Assembly: GCF_019903425.1 (NCBI RefSeq)
Contig: NZ_JACHUZ010000013.1
Span: 961,619-1,025,618, forward strand
DNA from: Vreelandella halophila
GTDB taxonomy: Bacteria > Pseudomonadota > Gammaproteobacteria > Pseudomonadales > Oleiphilaceae
Reading direction: 5' to 3'
DNA length: 64,000 bases
Of this stretch, positions 53,118 to 62,090 are shown in pieces (within the stretch, counting starts at the first letter, position 1; each line of letters begins with the position of its first letter). The notes beneath the pieces are model-generated. The model was not told the origin of the DNA and made no database searches. It saw only the letters and a list, made by a program, of their open reading frames with translations. The position numbers were made by a program, and so were the translations under genes.

Positions 53118-54266
53118 TTGCCAACACCAAATCAGAAAACTGTACTTATTGAGGTTGACTCTAACTCGTGGGTTCCTCCTGCTCAGCCTCCTCAAAGCCT
53201 TACAGCAGCTGCTGGCTCAGGGCCCTTCGCTCTAGACCTTGATGCAGCCTTGGTCTTTATCGGTCTTTGGACTAGATCCCCGACTACTCAAGGCTTTACT
53301 TTGGCCGATTGTTGGGCATGGCTCCGCTATTTCTCTGCTTTTTCAACAGCTACCCCATTACGGCTTTGTGAAGACTGGTCGCACGTCGATCCGCATCAAA
53401 AAACGGTGGCTAGCGATGAGCTCGGCGTAGGTCTAACTACATGGGTATTACATCAAACTCTTGGGTTCCAGAGATTTTCAGATACTAATTGGGTTATGAA
53501 TGTGCTCTCTCCTGGTTTATGGCGCTATCACACTCAGTCTCGCCGAGGACCCTCGAAGTCACCTGATTACATCGCTGAGGATTCTTCTGGGGGATTAAGT
53601 GTCGTTGAATGTAAAGGCACGCAGTCATCACTCGCCGAGCTCCAGAGGGCGGTGGATAGAGGGAGGCCACAAAAGCAGAATGTTGTACCGAAAGGCGGAA
53701 ATGTTTTGATTCACAGTTTAGTTGCTGGAGCTTATATTCCGCAGTGGAGCAGCAATGACCCAGCTACAGTGAGAATCGTTGACCCAGAATGGGAAGCTGT
53801 GAACGAGGAGCTCCGAAAGCACAGCGTTGAAGATATTCGTGCCTCAACTAAGCAAGTCGCTTATGCCAAAGAGCTAGCCTTCTTCGAACTGGCAGAATCA
53901 GCACGATCACTCGTTCGGGCTGGCGAGGAGCCTACAAAGCCTGCTTTGGCGCTAGATCGTGATATTCGGTCACGGCGTTCGGCTGGAGCCGTATCCGGAG
54001 ACACTGTGACCTTCACGCGCGAGCATACGTGGTCGATGCCTATTAAACACGGTGATAATGATTACGTGGGCATACGTCTAACGGCAACACTTGATCTGGA
54101 TAGTCTTAAACCCATGCGCCGTCGCAGTGCCCAAGTGGATGCAAGAGAGTCGATTGCAGAGGCGACGGCGGCTACGGAATGGCGGGAGTCTCGTGATGAT
54201 AAGAGTATGCTGCTCACCTCGCCGATCGGAGCAGCTTACACAGTAGAATGGTTATCGCGTTCTTGA
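53118..54266 (+). CDS. predicted PD-(D/E)XK nuclease-like protein of unknown function
   Basis: This 382-residue protein starts with TTG 53118, preceded by AGAGA; I do not recognise the family. The one clear motif is Pro149-Asp150 (SPDYIAED) followed after 13 residues by Glu164-Cys-Lys166 (LSVVECKGTQ), the PD-(D/E)XK nuclease arrangement. The C-terminal third is rich in Arg and Glu and has no recognisable domain. Codon use is AT-richer than the core genome. An attC-like site follows the stop codon, so the gene looks like a captured integron cassette. A role in defence is plausible from the neighbours (type I restriction genes) but is inference. Confidence 0.7.
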   Translation: MPTPNQKTVLIEVDSNSWVPPAQPPQSLTAAAGSGPFALDLDAALVFIGLWTRSPTTQGFTLADCWAWLRYFSAFSTATPLRLCEDWSHVDPHQKTVASDELGVGLTTWVLHQTLGFQRFSDTNWVMNVLSPGLWRYHTQSRRGPSKSPDYIAEDSSGGLSVVECKGTQSSLAELQRAVDRGRPQKQNVVPKGGNVLIHSLVAGAYIPQWSSNDPATVRIVDPEWEAVNEELRKHSVEDIRASTKQVAYAKELAFFELAESARSLVRAGEEPTKPALALDRDIRSRRSAGAVSGDTVTFTREHTWSMPIKHGDNDYVGIRLTATLDLDSLKPMRRRSAQVDARESIAEATAATEWRESRDDKSMLLTSPIGAAYTVEWLSRS

Positions 54267-54274
54267 TGTGACAG

Positions 54275-54347
54275 CACATAACCAGTGGCTGTTGCCGGAC
54301 GCACCTTCGCTAGCGTTCCGGTGCGCCGCAAAGCCAGGTCGTTATCC
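54275..54347 (+). repeat. integron attC-like recombination site
   Basis: The 73-bp site starts CACATAAC and ends GTTATCC. The two sides pair with the unpaired extra bases usual for attC: GTGGCTGTTGCCGG opposite GCCGCAAAGCCAGG, and a perfect CGCACC/GGTGCG stem around the loop. It starts 8 bp after the nuclease-like gene, where a cassette attC should be. The core ends deviate from the strict RYYYAAC/GTTRRRY. Confidence 0.65.
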
Positions 54348-54364
54348 ACCGGTAAGGATTCAAA

Positions 54365-55678
54365 ATGACTGAAACTCTCGCCGACATTGAGGCAATGTCG
54401 CTTCGGTGTCGTTCTGATCAATCTAAGCTTTACATTTCAGAGGCATTACAGTGCTACAGGGCAGGAGCGTATAGGGCAGCAATTGTTACCTGCTGGATTG
54501 CAGTTGTGTTCGATCTGATCGATAAAATTCGTGAGCTGGCGCTAGCCGGGGATGGCACGGCAAAAGCACTGGAAGAGAAACACGAAAAGTATATTGAGCA
54601 GATAGAGGCAGGAAATCCCCAAGGTATTCAGAGCGCGCTTGAATTCGAGCGAGATATTTTAGAAACATGTCGAAAAGATTTAGAGTTTTTTGATCCGCAG
54701 CAATACGTTGACTTAGGAAGACTAAAAGAAGACCGGCATAGGTGCGCGCATCCGTCGTTTCAAAAAGTTGGCGTTCCCTATGCGCCTTCGGCGGAACAAG
54801 CGCGATTGCACATTAGAAATGCTATTTTTCATGTCCTTTCTCAAGAGCCCATCCAAGGAAAAGCCGCTCTGGCGGAACTTAAAACTATGGTCAGTTCTGC
54901 CTACTTTCCGATGGAAACTGATAAGGCTCTTAACCAGCTAAGAAGCTCAAGCTTAAACTCGGCGAACGAAGCTCTCGTTAAAGGGTTTATTGATCAGCTT
55001 TTGTTCGGGTTCTTCACAAGAGAGGATCCGCTTTTTTATAAGGCGCAGGTAATGGTGTCCCTCAATGCGGCGCACGAGATGTATCCAGCGATAGCCGAAG
55101 AGAGACTAAGGAAGCAGCTCAATAAAGTCTTGCGGGATGTGCCCGATCATTTTTTCCCGGGTGCAGCATATCTTGCTACTACAGTTACTCAGGGGTGGGA
55201 AGTCCTGGAGGAAGCTGGTCGCGACAAGCTCAGGCAGTTTATTCAAAATGGTCCAACAAACCAAGTATTAGAAGGACTTAATACCTTCTCAGCAGTTCCC
55301 GACCTAGCGCCAGTGGTAGAGGGTCGCGTCGGTGCGCTTGAGTTTGATGATTTGGCAACTGCTGTAGAGTCACATGGTGTCAAAGGCCCTGCGAAAGAGA
55401 GAGCTCTCCATTTTTTGAGTGAGTCGTATTCTTGGGATAGGGCTAATAGTGTCTTTTCGAAAGTGATCCTTCCGTTATTCGATGTCCTGACCCGTGACGA
55501 TATTGTTCGTATTGTAAGAATGCCCACTGAGCACAATTCTGATTTACTTGGCGCGCATGGATATGAGTTGTTCTTGAAAAAAGTGAGAGAGAGCGGTCTT
55601 ATAGAAGATGGCGAGCTAAATACTCTTCTACGGGAGAATGGCGCGGGGTACTTACTGCCGCAAGACCAGAGAGCATAG
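54365..55678 (+). CDS. predicted HEPN-motif protein of unknown function
   Basis: This 437-residue protein is mostly helical. Its N-terminal part (residues 15-165) has the look of a HEPN domain: AAIVTCWIAVVFDLIDKIRE as a core helix and the R-x4-H motif at Arg124-His129 (RHRCAHP). HEPN domains are often RNases in toxin and defence systems. The remainder, about 270 residues, is helical without known motifs and may sense or bind a partner. AT-rich coding matches the gene before it. The stop codon lies inside half of an attC-like site. Confidence 0.65.
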   Translation: MTETLADIEAMSLRCRSDQSKLYISEALQCYRAGAYRAAIVTCWIAVVFDLIDKIRELALAGDGTAKALEEKHEKYIEQIEAGNPQGIQSALEFERDILETCRKDLEFFDPQQYVDLGRLKEDRHRCAHPSFQKVGVPYAPSAEQARLHIRNAIFHVLSQEPIQGKAALAELKTMVSSAYFPMETDKALNQLRSSSLNSANEALVKGFIDQLLFGFFTREDPLFYKAQVMVSLNAAHEMYPAIAEERLRKQLNKVLRDVPDHFFPGAAYLATTVTQGWEVLEEAGRDKLRQFIQNGPTNQVLEGLNTFSAVPDLAPVVEGRVGALEFDDLATAVESHGVKGPAKERALHFLSESYSWDRANSVFSKVILPLFDVLTRDDIVRIVRMPTEHNSDLLGAHGYELFLKKVRESGLIEDGELNTLLRENGAGYLLPQDQRA

Positions 55679-55705
55679 CAAGGCGGTCAACCGGACGCTG
55701 GACTT
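55673..55705 (+). repeat. left half of an attC-like site
   Basis: GCATAGCAAGGCGGTCAACC followed by GGACGCTGGAC resembles the left half of common attC sites (form GCATAAC, then AAGGCGGTCAACCGGACGC). No matching right half follows within 150 bp, so the site appears truncated. Confidence 0.5.
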
Positions 55706-55869
55706 CCCCCTCTCTGTTGATTTCATGGCTCTGAATACCGCGATTGCCGTAGGCTTCTTCTCGGTTGAGAATGCCCCCTACAGATGGATTTTACCGTTGG
55801 TTGGGGCCTCAGCTCCCCAGTGTTGGGTGACGCATCTAAAGAGTGCGGCCCGATGGAGGCAGGATTGCG

Positions 55870-56181
55870 ATGATTCATGTTTACGTTAACTACCCAAACC
55901 CCCGAGCGTCAGCCCATAGCGACGCCAGCTGTTCCAGGATTCAGCAGGCGCATAAAGAGAATCAACGAGTAGTTGAGGTGACAAGGGCAAATTTGGGGCG
56001 GGAGCTCGATCGGGCAGAATCGGAGTACCGGTTTGGCAGCACTCATGATCTGAATGATCTATGGATGAAGATCGACCTGGGTGATACTGAATTCGAGCAC
56101 GCGGTAGCGCAGCACGTTCTAGTTCTCCTGGGGCGTCGATATCGGCCGTTTTCGAATGTAAAGCTCGAGAGGCACTGTTAA
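55870..56181 (+). CDS. small conserved-type protein of unknown function
   Basis: This 103-residue protein starts at ATG 55870 with GAGGCAGG upstream (start MIHVYVNYPNPR). It has a Cys near residue 21, then CSRIQQAHKENQRVVEV, FGSTHDLNDLWMKIDLGD and LLGRRYRPFSNV, a pattern that looks like a compact conserved family rather than chance coding. I cannot assign a function. It stands 129 bp upstream of the RAMA-domain gene and may belong to the restriction operon. Confidence 0.6.
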   Translation: MIHVYVNYPNPRASAHSDASCSRIQQAHKENQRVVEVTRANLGRELDRAESEYRFGSTHDLNDLWMKIDLGDTEFEHAVAQHVLVLLGRRYRPFSNVKLERHC

Positions 56182-56310
56182 CGAAACTTGCCAACAATGC
56201 GCTTTTGTCGGCGTGGTTAGCGGCACCGCAGATAGATTTTGCTTTTTATAGCTTGAAGAGCACTCTAGAGGGCTTTATAGTTCTCCATGTCAACTATGGA
56301 GGATTCACCT

Positions 56311-56727
56311 ATGACTGTTCTTTCCCACCAAGACTTTGTCGCTGTCCCTATCTCGCTCGAGCTTTATCAGGAGCTGTTAAGGAGGCATGGCACCGCTGCA
56401 AACGCCGTCATCGAAGACCAAGTCGAAGCCTTCTTGGAGCGCACTGACGACGATGTTGTTGCGCCTAGCTCTACTGATGGTATTACTTGGGGCACCATCT
56501 TCCTTCCAGAGAAAACCCAGCTTCGCACCAAGTACTACAATGAGTACAGGTATGCCGAGGTTGTTGGCGATGGCATCATCTATGAAGGCGAGCGGTTCTC
56601 TCATGTAGCTCAAGCCACCAACCAGATGCGCGGCGGAACGCAAAACAATGCGTGGAAGGTATTGGAAATATTGCGTCCGACCGATTCTCGGTGGCTCGCT
56701 GCCGAGTTTCTGAGGCGGCGTGCGTAG
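56311..56727 (+). CDS. RAMA-domain protein upstream of hsdM
   Basis: This 138-residue protein starts at ATG 56311, with GGAGG 8 bp upstream. Residues 1-45 look like a small helical dimerisation or antitoxin-like part (VPISLELYQELLRRHGTAAN). From about residue 58 it resembles the RAMA domain (WGTIFLPEKTQLRTKYYNEY, DGIIYEGERFSHVAQATNQM, WKVLEILRP), a module associated with restriction enzymes and adenine methylases and thought to recognise modified DNA. Its place 114 bp before hsdM fits this. Confidence 0.7.
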   Translation: MTVLSHQDFVAVPISLELYQELLRRHGTAANAVIEDQVEAFLERTDDDVVAPSSTDGITWGTIFLPEKTQLRTKYYNEYRYAEVVGDGIIYEGERFSHVAQATNQMRGGTQNNAWKVLEILRPTDSRWLAAEFLRRRA

Positions 56728-56841
56728 ATTTCCTGTGTACACCCGCAAAAAGCCAAAGCTCCTTAGGCGGGGCGTTCCTGTCCCGCTTTTCACGCAAACT
56801 CTTCGGTACCAATCGGTCGATGACCTAGACAGTAGGACTCA

Positions 56842-59574
56842 ATGACACAAAAACTGACTCTTCCTCACCTCGAAAGCCTACTGCTACGCGCCTGCGATGA
56901 TCTGCGCGGCAGCATGGATGCGAGCGAATACAAGGAATACGTCTTCGGCATGCTCTTCCTCAAGCGTGCCAGCGACCTGTTCGATGAACGTCGGGGGCAG
57001 CTGCGTGAACACTTTGCGGCGCAGGGCATGGCAGAGGAGGATATCACCACTGAGCTGGAAGACCCGGATCACTACTCCGGCAAGTATTTCTATGTGCCGC
57101 CCCGGGCCCGCTGGAATGAGCCGTGGCAGGAGGAGATCGTCGAAGCCGGCGAGCGGAAGACCGTCGAGCGGCCGGCGCTCAAGCACGTCAAGGAGAACGT
57201 GGGCAGCAGACTAAACAAGGCGCTCGAAGCTATTGAGGATGCCAATCTGGATGCTCTGGATAACGTATTAAAGGGAATAAATTTTAATCGGCCGATTGGT
57301 CAAAGCTCTCTTAATGATGACACTCTGGCCGATTTCGTCCAGAACTTTGAGAAGATCCCGCTGCGCGATGAGGACTTCGAATTCCCCGATCTGCTTGGTG
57401 CCGCCTACGAATGGCTGATCAAGTATTTCGCCGACTCCGCCGGCAAGAAGGCCGGTGAGTTCTACACCCCCTGGGAGGTGGTGCGCCTCTGTGTCGAGGT
57501 CTGTGACCCGGAAGAGTCCATGAGCGTCTACGACCCCACGGCGGGTTCCGGCGGCATGCTGATCCAAATGCGCGACTTCCTGCGCGAAAAGGGGGGCGAC
57601 GCCTCGGAGCTGGCGCTCTACGGCCAGGAAAAAATCGGCACCACCTGGTCCATCTGCAAGATGAACATGCTCCTGCACGGTATCTCCCATGCCGACATCC
57701 GGCAGGAAGACACGATCCGGGAGCCCCAGCACCTGGACGAGAACAACGAGCTCAAGCGCTTCGACCGCGTGGTGGCCAACCCGCCCTTCAGTCAGAACTA
57801 CATCAAGAAGGACCTGAAATTCCCCGGCCGCTTCCCGGTGATGATGCCGGAGAAGGGCAAGAAGGCGGATCTCATGTTCGTTCAGCACATGCTCTCCGTG
57901 CTCAAGCACAACGGTCGCATGGCCACGGTCATGCCCCATGGCGTGCTGTTCCGGGGCAGCGAAGAGCGCGAGGCCCGCAAGTATTTAATCGAACAGGGCT
58001 ACATGGAGGCCGTGATCGGCCTGCCCGGCAACCTTTTCTACGGCACCGGCATTCCCGCCTGCATTCTGGTGCTGAACAAGGCGAATGCCAGCCAGCGGGA
58101 TTCGGTGCTGTTCATCAACGCCGACCGCGAATACCGCGAAGGCAAGGCCCAGAACCACCTGCGCCCCGAGGACATCGACAAGATCGTCTACACCTACCGC
58201 CAGGGCGACGAAATTCCCGCCTATGCACGCCCGGTGCCGGTAACGGAAATCCGCAACGAAGACTACAACTGCAACATCCGCCGCTATGTGGACAATGCCC
58301 CGCCGCCGGAGCCGCACGACGTGCGTGCCCACCTGCAAGGCGGGGTGCCGCTGGCCGAGATCGAAAGTCTCCAGCGCTACTGGGCCAATTACACCGGTCT
58401 CAGGGAGGATCTCTTCGTGCCCCGGGACGCGGACTACCGGGACTTTGCCCCGGCGCTCACCGAAAAACGCGACATCGCCGCCCTGATCAACGACCACCCG
58501 GGTGTGGCGGCGGCCAACCAGGCACTCCTGGGCCGGCTGGATGTCTGGTGGCAGGAAAACCTGCCCAGGATCGAAGCCCTGGCGCCGGATGCCGAGAACA
58601 AGGAGGCGACACCGCACAATGTCTACGTCATGCGCACCCAGCTCTTGGCCAGCATGGAAGCGGCCATGGCGGACAACGGCCTGCTCACCGCCTTCCAGGT
58701 ACGCGGGGCCCTGGCCAGCTTTTTCGACAACCTCAAGGCCGACTTCAAGTCCATCGCCGCCAGTGGCTGGGGCCCGGAACTGATCCCGGACGAGGAGATC
58801 CTGCAGAGCCAGTTCCCCGAGGTGCTTGAAGAGCAGGAACAGGCCCAGGCCCGGTTGGTCGGGCTCCAGGCCCTGTTTGCCGCCGCCGACGAAGAGGATT
58901 TCGAAGACACCGACGACACCGGCGTGCTGCCCCGAGATGAGGTCAAGAGTAAGCGCGACGAGCTCAAGGCCGCCAACGCCGACTGGAAACACCAGCTCAA
59001 GACCATCAAGGATCTGGCCGGTAATCTGTTCGCCGAGCTCAAGGCCGCTGATCGACTCCCCAAAGGCAGCAACAAACCTTACTACTGCACCGAAGGGCTG
59101 ACCGCGAGGGCCGCCGAATTCGGCAACGGCCTGCGCATCGTCGAATTGGCCCAGCAGGTGGGCTTCGAGAGCGAGTGGATCGAACCACTGCGCGAGGCCG
59201 TTGCCCAGGGGCAGTACGCTTGGAACACGGCGCAGTGCATCGATGAACAACTGGCCCGCCACAAGGCCCTGGAAGACGAGGCGAAAGAGCTCAAGACCAG
59301 GCTCAAGACGATCGAAAACAAGCGCGACGAGCTGGTCGCCAGCGCCCGCGAGAAGATCGCCGAAGACGAGGCCCGCACCGTGATCATGGACCGGCTCAGG
59401 ACCCTGCTGCTGAACATCTACCAGGGCTATCTGCGCGCCGAGCAGCGGGCCTGCATCTGGGAGGTCGAAAATCTCTGGGCCAAGTATGCCGTCACCGCTC
59501 GCGAGATCGAGTCAGAGCGGGACGAGGCGTCACGGCAGCTGGAAGGGTTCTTGGTGGAGTTGGGGTATGAATGA
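56842..59574 (+). CDS. hsdM: type I restriction-modification methylase subunit
   Basis: This 910-residue N6-adenine methyltransferase has an N-terminal helical domain ([17 protein letters not shown]), the SAM motif DPTAGSGG at residues 231-238 and the catalytic NPPF at 313-316. The core ends near residue 500. About 400 more residues follow, mostly coiled coil ([20 protein letters not shown]), making it much longer than the 500-530 of E. coli HsdM. Long forms of this kind are known. It overlaps hsdS by 8 bp. Confidence 0.95.
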   Translation: MTQKLTLPHLESLLLRACDDLRGSMDASEYKEYVFGMLFLKRASDLFDERRGQLREHFAAQGMAEEDITTELEDPDHYSGKYFYVPPRARWNEPWQEEIVEAGERKTVERPALKHVKENVGSRLNKALEAIEDANLDALDNVLKGINFNRPIGQSSLNDDTLADFVQNFEKIPLRDEDFEFPDLLGAAYEWLIKYFADSAGKKAGEFYTPWEVVRLCVEVCDPEESMSVYDPTAGSGGMLIQMRDFLREKGGDASELALYGQEKIGTTWSICKMNMLLHGISHADIRQEDTIREPQHLDENNELKRFDRVVANPPFSQNYIKKDLKFPGRFPVMMPEKGKKADLMFVQHMLSVLKHNGRMATVMPHGVLFRGSEEREARKYLIEQGYMEAVIGLPGNLFYGTGIPACILVLNKANASQRDSVLFINADREYREGKAQNHLRPEDIDKIVYTYRQGDEIPAYARPVPVTEIRNEDYNCNIRRYVDNAPPPEPHDVRAHLQGGVPLAEIESLQRYWANYTGLREDLFVPRDADYRDFAPALTEKRDIAALINDHPGVAAANQALLGRLDVWWQENLPRIEALAPDAENKEATPHNVYVMRTQLLASMEAAMADNGLLTAFQVRGALASFFDNLKADFKSIAASGWGPELIPDEEILQSQFPEVLEEQEQAQARLVGLQALFAAADEEDFEDTDDTGVLPRDEVKSKRDELKAANADWKHQLKTIKDLAGNLFAELKAADRLPKGSNKPYYCTEGLTARAAEFGNGLRIVELAQQVGFESEWIEPLREAVAQGQYAWNTAQCIDEQLARHKALEDEAKELKTRLKTIENKRDELVASAREKIAEDEARTVIMDRLRTLLLNIYQGYLRAEQRACIWEVENLWAKYAVTAREIESERDEASRQLEGFLVELGYE

Positions 59575-59889
59575 GCAGGCACAGTTTGTGCCCCTCCCCC
59601 ATCTTGTTGATCTAAAGATGGGAGAGACGATAGTTGCAAGTGACTGTACTGGAGATGGTCTTCCAGTATTTTCCGCGGATAAAAATAATGAGCCGTGGGG
59701 ATATTCGAGCAAACTAAAGGTAATAAATAATCGTGGCGCAATAGTTATTGGCGCTCGTGGCACAATTGGATATCCGAGGCTCCCAAATTTTGACAAGTTT
59801 GGCGCGACTCAAACGACTATTGTAGCGACACCAATAAATGACGCTGTGGACTCGGAGTTTCTTTACTATTCGCTTTCTCAGGTGGATTT
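59567..59889 (+). pseudogene. hsdS: hsdS specificity subunit, 5' part (interrupted by an IS)
   Basis: These 323 bp encode the first 107 residues of the specificity subunit: the start of target recognition domain 1 (PLPHLVDLKMGETIVASD, GARGTIGYPRL, SEFLYYSLSQVDF). The IS begins in the third codon base after VDF, and a stop inside the IS (59906-59908) ends the frame. Joined to position 61163, after removal of the IS and one TTT copy, the frame continues without a break to give a 416-residue HsdS. Confidence 0.9.
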
Positions 59890-59946
59890 TGGAGTTCCCC
59901 CACTTTAATGGACACGCATCGATAACTCCCACGAAGGAGAAAACCG

Positions 59947-60318
59947 ATGCCCGCGATGATCACGGGGAAGAAGACACAACGCTACAGCACCGAGTTTAAG
60001 GTCAAGGCGGTAGAGTGGAGTCACCAGGCCCATCGAAGCGTTCAGGGCGTAGCGCAAGCGCTGGATATTCACCCATTCATGCTGTCACGCTGGCGCAAAG
60101 AGTACCGCGAGGGGAAATTTGCCATGAAACGGGTCAAGAAAGCGCCCCCCGAGGCCAAGGAGAAGATCAAAGACCAGGATGAGGTCACCCGCCTCAAACG
60201 CCGGATCGCGGAGCTTGAGGAGGAAAACGACGTCCTAAAAAAGTTTCAACGTTTTCAGGCCGAGGAACGACGGAAGCGTTCCGGTTCGTCTGGAAACACC
60301 GACGGCAGTACAGCGTAA
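59947..60318 (+). CDS. IS3-family transposase OrfA (helix-turn-helix)
   Basis: This 123-residue protein has the N-terminal helix-turn-helix of IS3 OrfA (FKVKAVEWSHQAHRSVQGVA, DIHPFMLSRWRKEY) and a C-terminal leucine-zipper-like segment (RLKRRIAELEEENDVLKK). AAGGAG precedes the ATG. It binds the IS ends and inhibits transposition on its own. Near the end lies a slippery sequence, A-AAA-AAG at 60237-60243, for frameshifting into OrfB. Confidence 0.92.
   Translation: MPAMITGKKTQRYSTEFKVKAVEWSHQAHRSVQGVAQALDIHPFMLSRWRKEYREGKFAMKRVKKAPPEAKEKIKDQDEVTRLKRRIAELEEENDVLKKFQRFQAEERRKRSGSSGNTDGSTA
60237..60243 (+). promoter_or_regulatory. -1 ribosomal frameshift site
   Basis: The heptamer AAAAAAG is read A-AAA-AAG in the OrfA frame. 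A -1 slip moves directly into the OrfB frame, which is open from here to 61127. Such sites make the OrfAB transposase of IS3 elements. Confidence 0.8.
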
Positions 60319-61127
60319 AGGCACTTTGTCAGCACCTGAGCGTTTCGCGTTCCGGCTACTATGCCTGGGCCAATCGAAAGCCCGGCAAAAGAGACGCAGA
60401 GCGAGCCGTGCTGCTGTCCCAGATCCGAAGGATCTATGATGATAGCAAGGGGCGCTACGGCAGTCCGCGGGTCCATCAGGCGCTGTGCCGTGAGGGAGTG
60501 ACAGTGGGCGAAAACCGGGTTGCAAAGGTGATGCAGCAGTGGGGAATGCGGGCCCGTGTAACCCACGTCTACCGGCGCCTGGCGCGGCGGCGTCACGAAC
60601 TGAAAGCCCTGCCCAATTATCGCCTCGGAGCCCCTGCTCCGGCCGCCGTGGATCAGCAATGGAGCAGTGACGTGACCTACATCAAGCTCGGTCAGAAATA
60701 CGTTTTCCTGGCGGTGGTGTTGGATCTTTTCTCCCGTCGAGTACTCAGTTGGCGATTGGGCGAAAGCCTGGATGCGGATTTCTCCAGAGCGACCCTGAGG
60801 GAGGCCTTCAAAAGCCGAAATCCTGCCGCTGGCCTGTTGCTTCATACTGATCGGGGGATCGAATACAGGGCCCACAAGACTCAGGCATTGCTGAAACAGC
60901 ACCAGGTCCACCACAGCATGAACCGACCGGGCCAATGCACCGACAACGCCGAGGTTGAGTCCTTCTTCAAGACGCTGAAGGGAGAATTGCTGCACGCCAC
61001 CAGCTTCGTGACGATGCGACAATTACGGAAACATATAAATCGCTATATTGAAGTCTTTTATAATACCCAACGGCTCCACAGCAGCCTTGGTTACAGGACC
61101 CCACTGGAGTACGAGGGGTTAAGCTGA
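60243..61127 (+). CDS. IS3-family transposase OrfB (DDE integrase)
   Basis: The frame after the slippery site encodes about 294 residues with the HTH_21 part (LCQHLSVSRSGYYAW, YGSPRVHQALCREG) and an rve integrase core. The DDE triad is visible as SSDVTYIKL, LLHTDRGIEYR and NAEVESFFKTLKGE. It has no ribosome site of its own at 60243 and is probably made mainly as the OrfAB fusion; an internal ATG at 60408 could give a shorter form. Confidence 0.9.
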   Translation, partial: VSTFSGRGTTEAFRFVWKHRRQYSVKALCQHLSVSRSGYYAWANRKPGKRDAERAVLLSQIRRIYDDSKGRYGSPRVHQALCREGVTVGENRVAKVMQQWGMRARVTHVYRRLARRRHELKALPNYRLGAPAPAAVDQQWSSDVTYIKLGQKYVFLAVVLDLFSRRVLSWRLGESLDADFSRATLREAFKSRNPAAGLLLHTDRGIEYRAHKTQALLKQHQVHHSMNRPGQCTDNAEVESFFKTLKGELLHATSFVTMRQLRKHINRYIEVFYNTQRLHSSLGYRTPLEYEGLS

Positions 61128-61133
61128 TGGCGC

Positions 61134-62090
61134 GTGTCCACTTTTTTGGGGGAACTCCATTTTCCAAGGGTTACCGCGCAGCAAGCGGTTCCGATGTTGA
61201 CGGTGTCTGACTTGAGAAAAGTTCTCGTACCAAGCCTTCATCCAGCGACGCAAAGGAAAATTGCCCGCATCCTGCAAACCATCGACCAGGCCATCGAAAA
61301 GACCGAGGCGCTGATCGACAAGTATCAGCAGATCAAGGCCGGGCTCATGCACGACCTCTTTACCCGCGGCATCGGCCCCGACGGCCAACTGCGCCCGCCC
61401 CGCGAACAGGCCCCGGAGCTGTATCAGGAAACGCCGATTGGGTGGATCCCGAAAGAGTGGTCGCTTACTAGCCTTGGCGACGTAGTAAACCCAGCGCGTC
61501 CAGTTGTGTACGGCATACTTATGCCTGGATATGGCCATGAGAATGGTGTCCCGGTAATTAAGGTAAAAGACATAAACGACCGGATGATTAATTCGGAGGG
61601 GTTGCTTCTCACGTCGCCAGACATTGATCAGGAGTATAAGAGATCTAGGCTGAAATCGGGAGACATTCTCATCACGATCAGAGGGAGTGTTGGTCGAATT
61701 TGCGTAGTTCCAGATGAACTAGAGGGGGCAAATATTACGCAGGATACGGCACGGATTGATATTGCTACTGGTAACAATAGGTTTTATAGCTATTTTCTCG
61801 AGAGCGACGTCGCTCGTCGTCACTATGATATCAATACGTTGGGTGTTGCAGTTCAGGGGATCAATCTCGGCGAAGTGCGAAGGTTGCCAACCATGGTGCC
61901 CGGTGAAGGTGAGCAGCTCGAAATTGCAGATGTTTTAGATAATGCGGTATCAAGAATACAGATGGAAAGGAGACAGTTAGAAAAACTGAAGAAACAAAAG
62001 AGGGGCCTAATGCATGATCTCCTGACGGGCAAGGTTTTAGTGGAGCCGGAGGTTGAGCCAGAGGACGAACCCGAGGCCGCCCATGTCTGA
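61134..62090 (+). pseudogene. hsdS: hsdS specificity subunit, 3' part; could be translated as a half-subunit
   Basis: From 61163 this frame continues HsdS: the end of recognition domain 1 (LTVSDLRKVLVP), the central conserved helix (RKIARILQTIDQAIEKTEAL, HDLFTRGI), a complete second recognition domain (IPKEWSLTSLGDVV to about IADVLDNAV) and the closing helix (LEKLKKQKRGLMHDLLTGK). A GTG at 61134, inside the IS right end, opens this frame and could start a 318-residue half-HsdS with one recognition domain and both helices. It overlaps hsdR by 8 bp. Confidence 0.88.

Larger units (their letters stand above)
59890..61159 (+). mobile_element. IS3-family insertion sequence, complete
   Basis: The 1270-bp element has imperfect terminal inverted repeats starting TGGAGTTCCCCCA at the left and ending TGGGGGAACTCCA at the right. 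Both ends continue into GGACACGC or its complement. It is flanked by the 3-bp direct repeat TTT (59887-59889 and 61160-61162), a size usual for IS3. Two overlapping frames carry OrfA and OrfB. Both are intact, so it may still be mobile. A 5-bp repeat (ATTTT) with ends one base further in is a less likely reading. Confidence 0.9.

Noticed and set aside
57985-59262. A 425-residue minus-strand frame
   Set aside because: Antisense to hsdM; no ribosome site and shadow composition.
59886-61163. IS ends one base further in, with a 5-bp ATTTT duplication
   Set aside because: IS3 elements normally begin TG and end CA with 3-4 bp duplications; the TTT reading also restores the hsdS frame.
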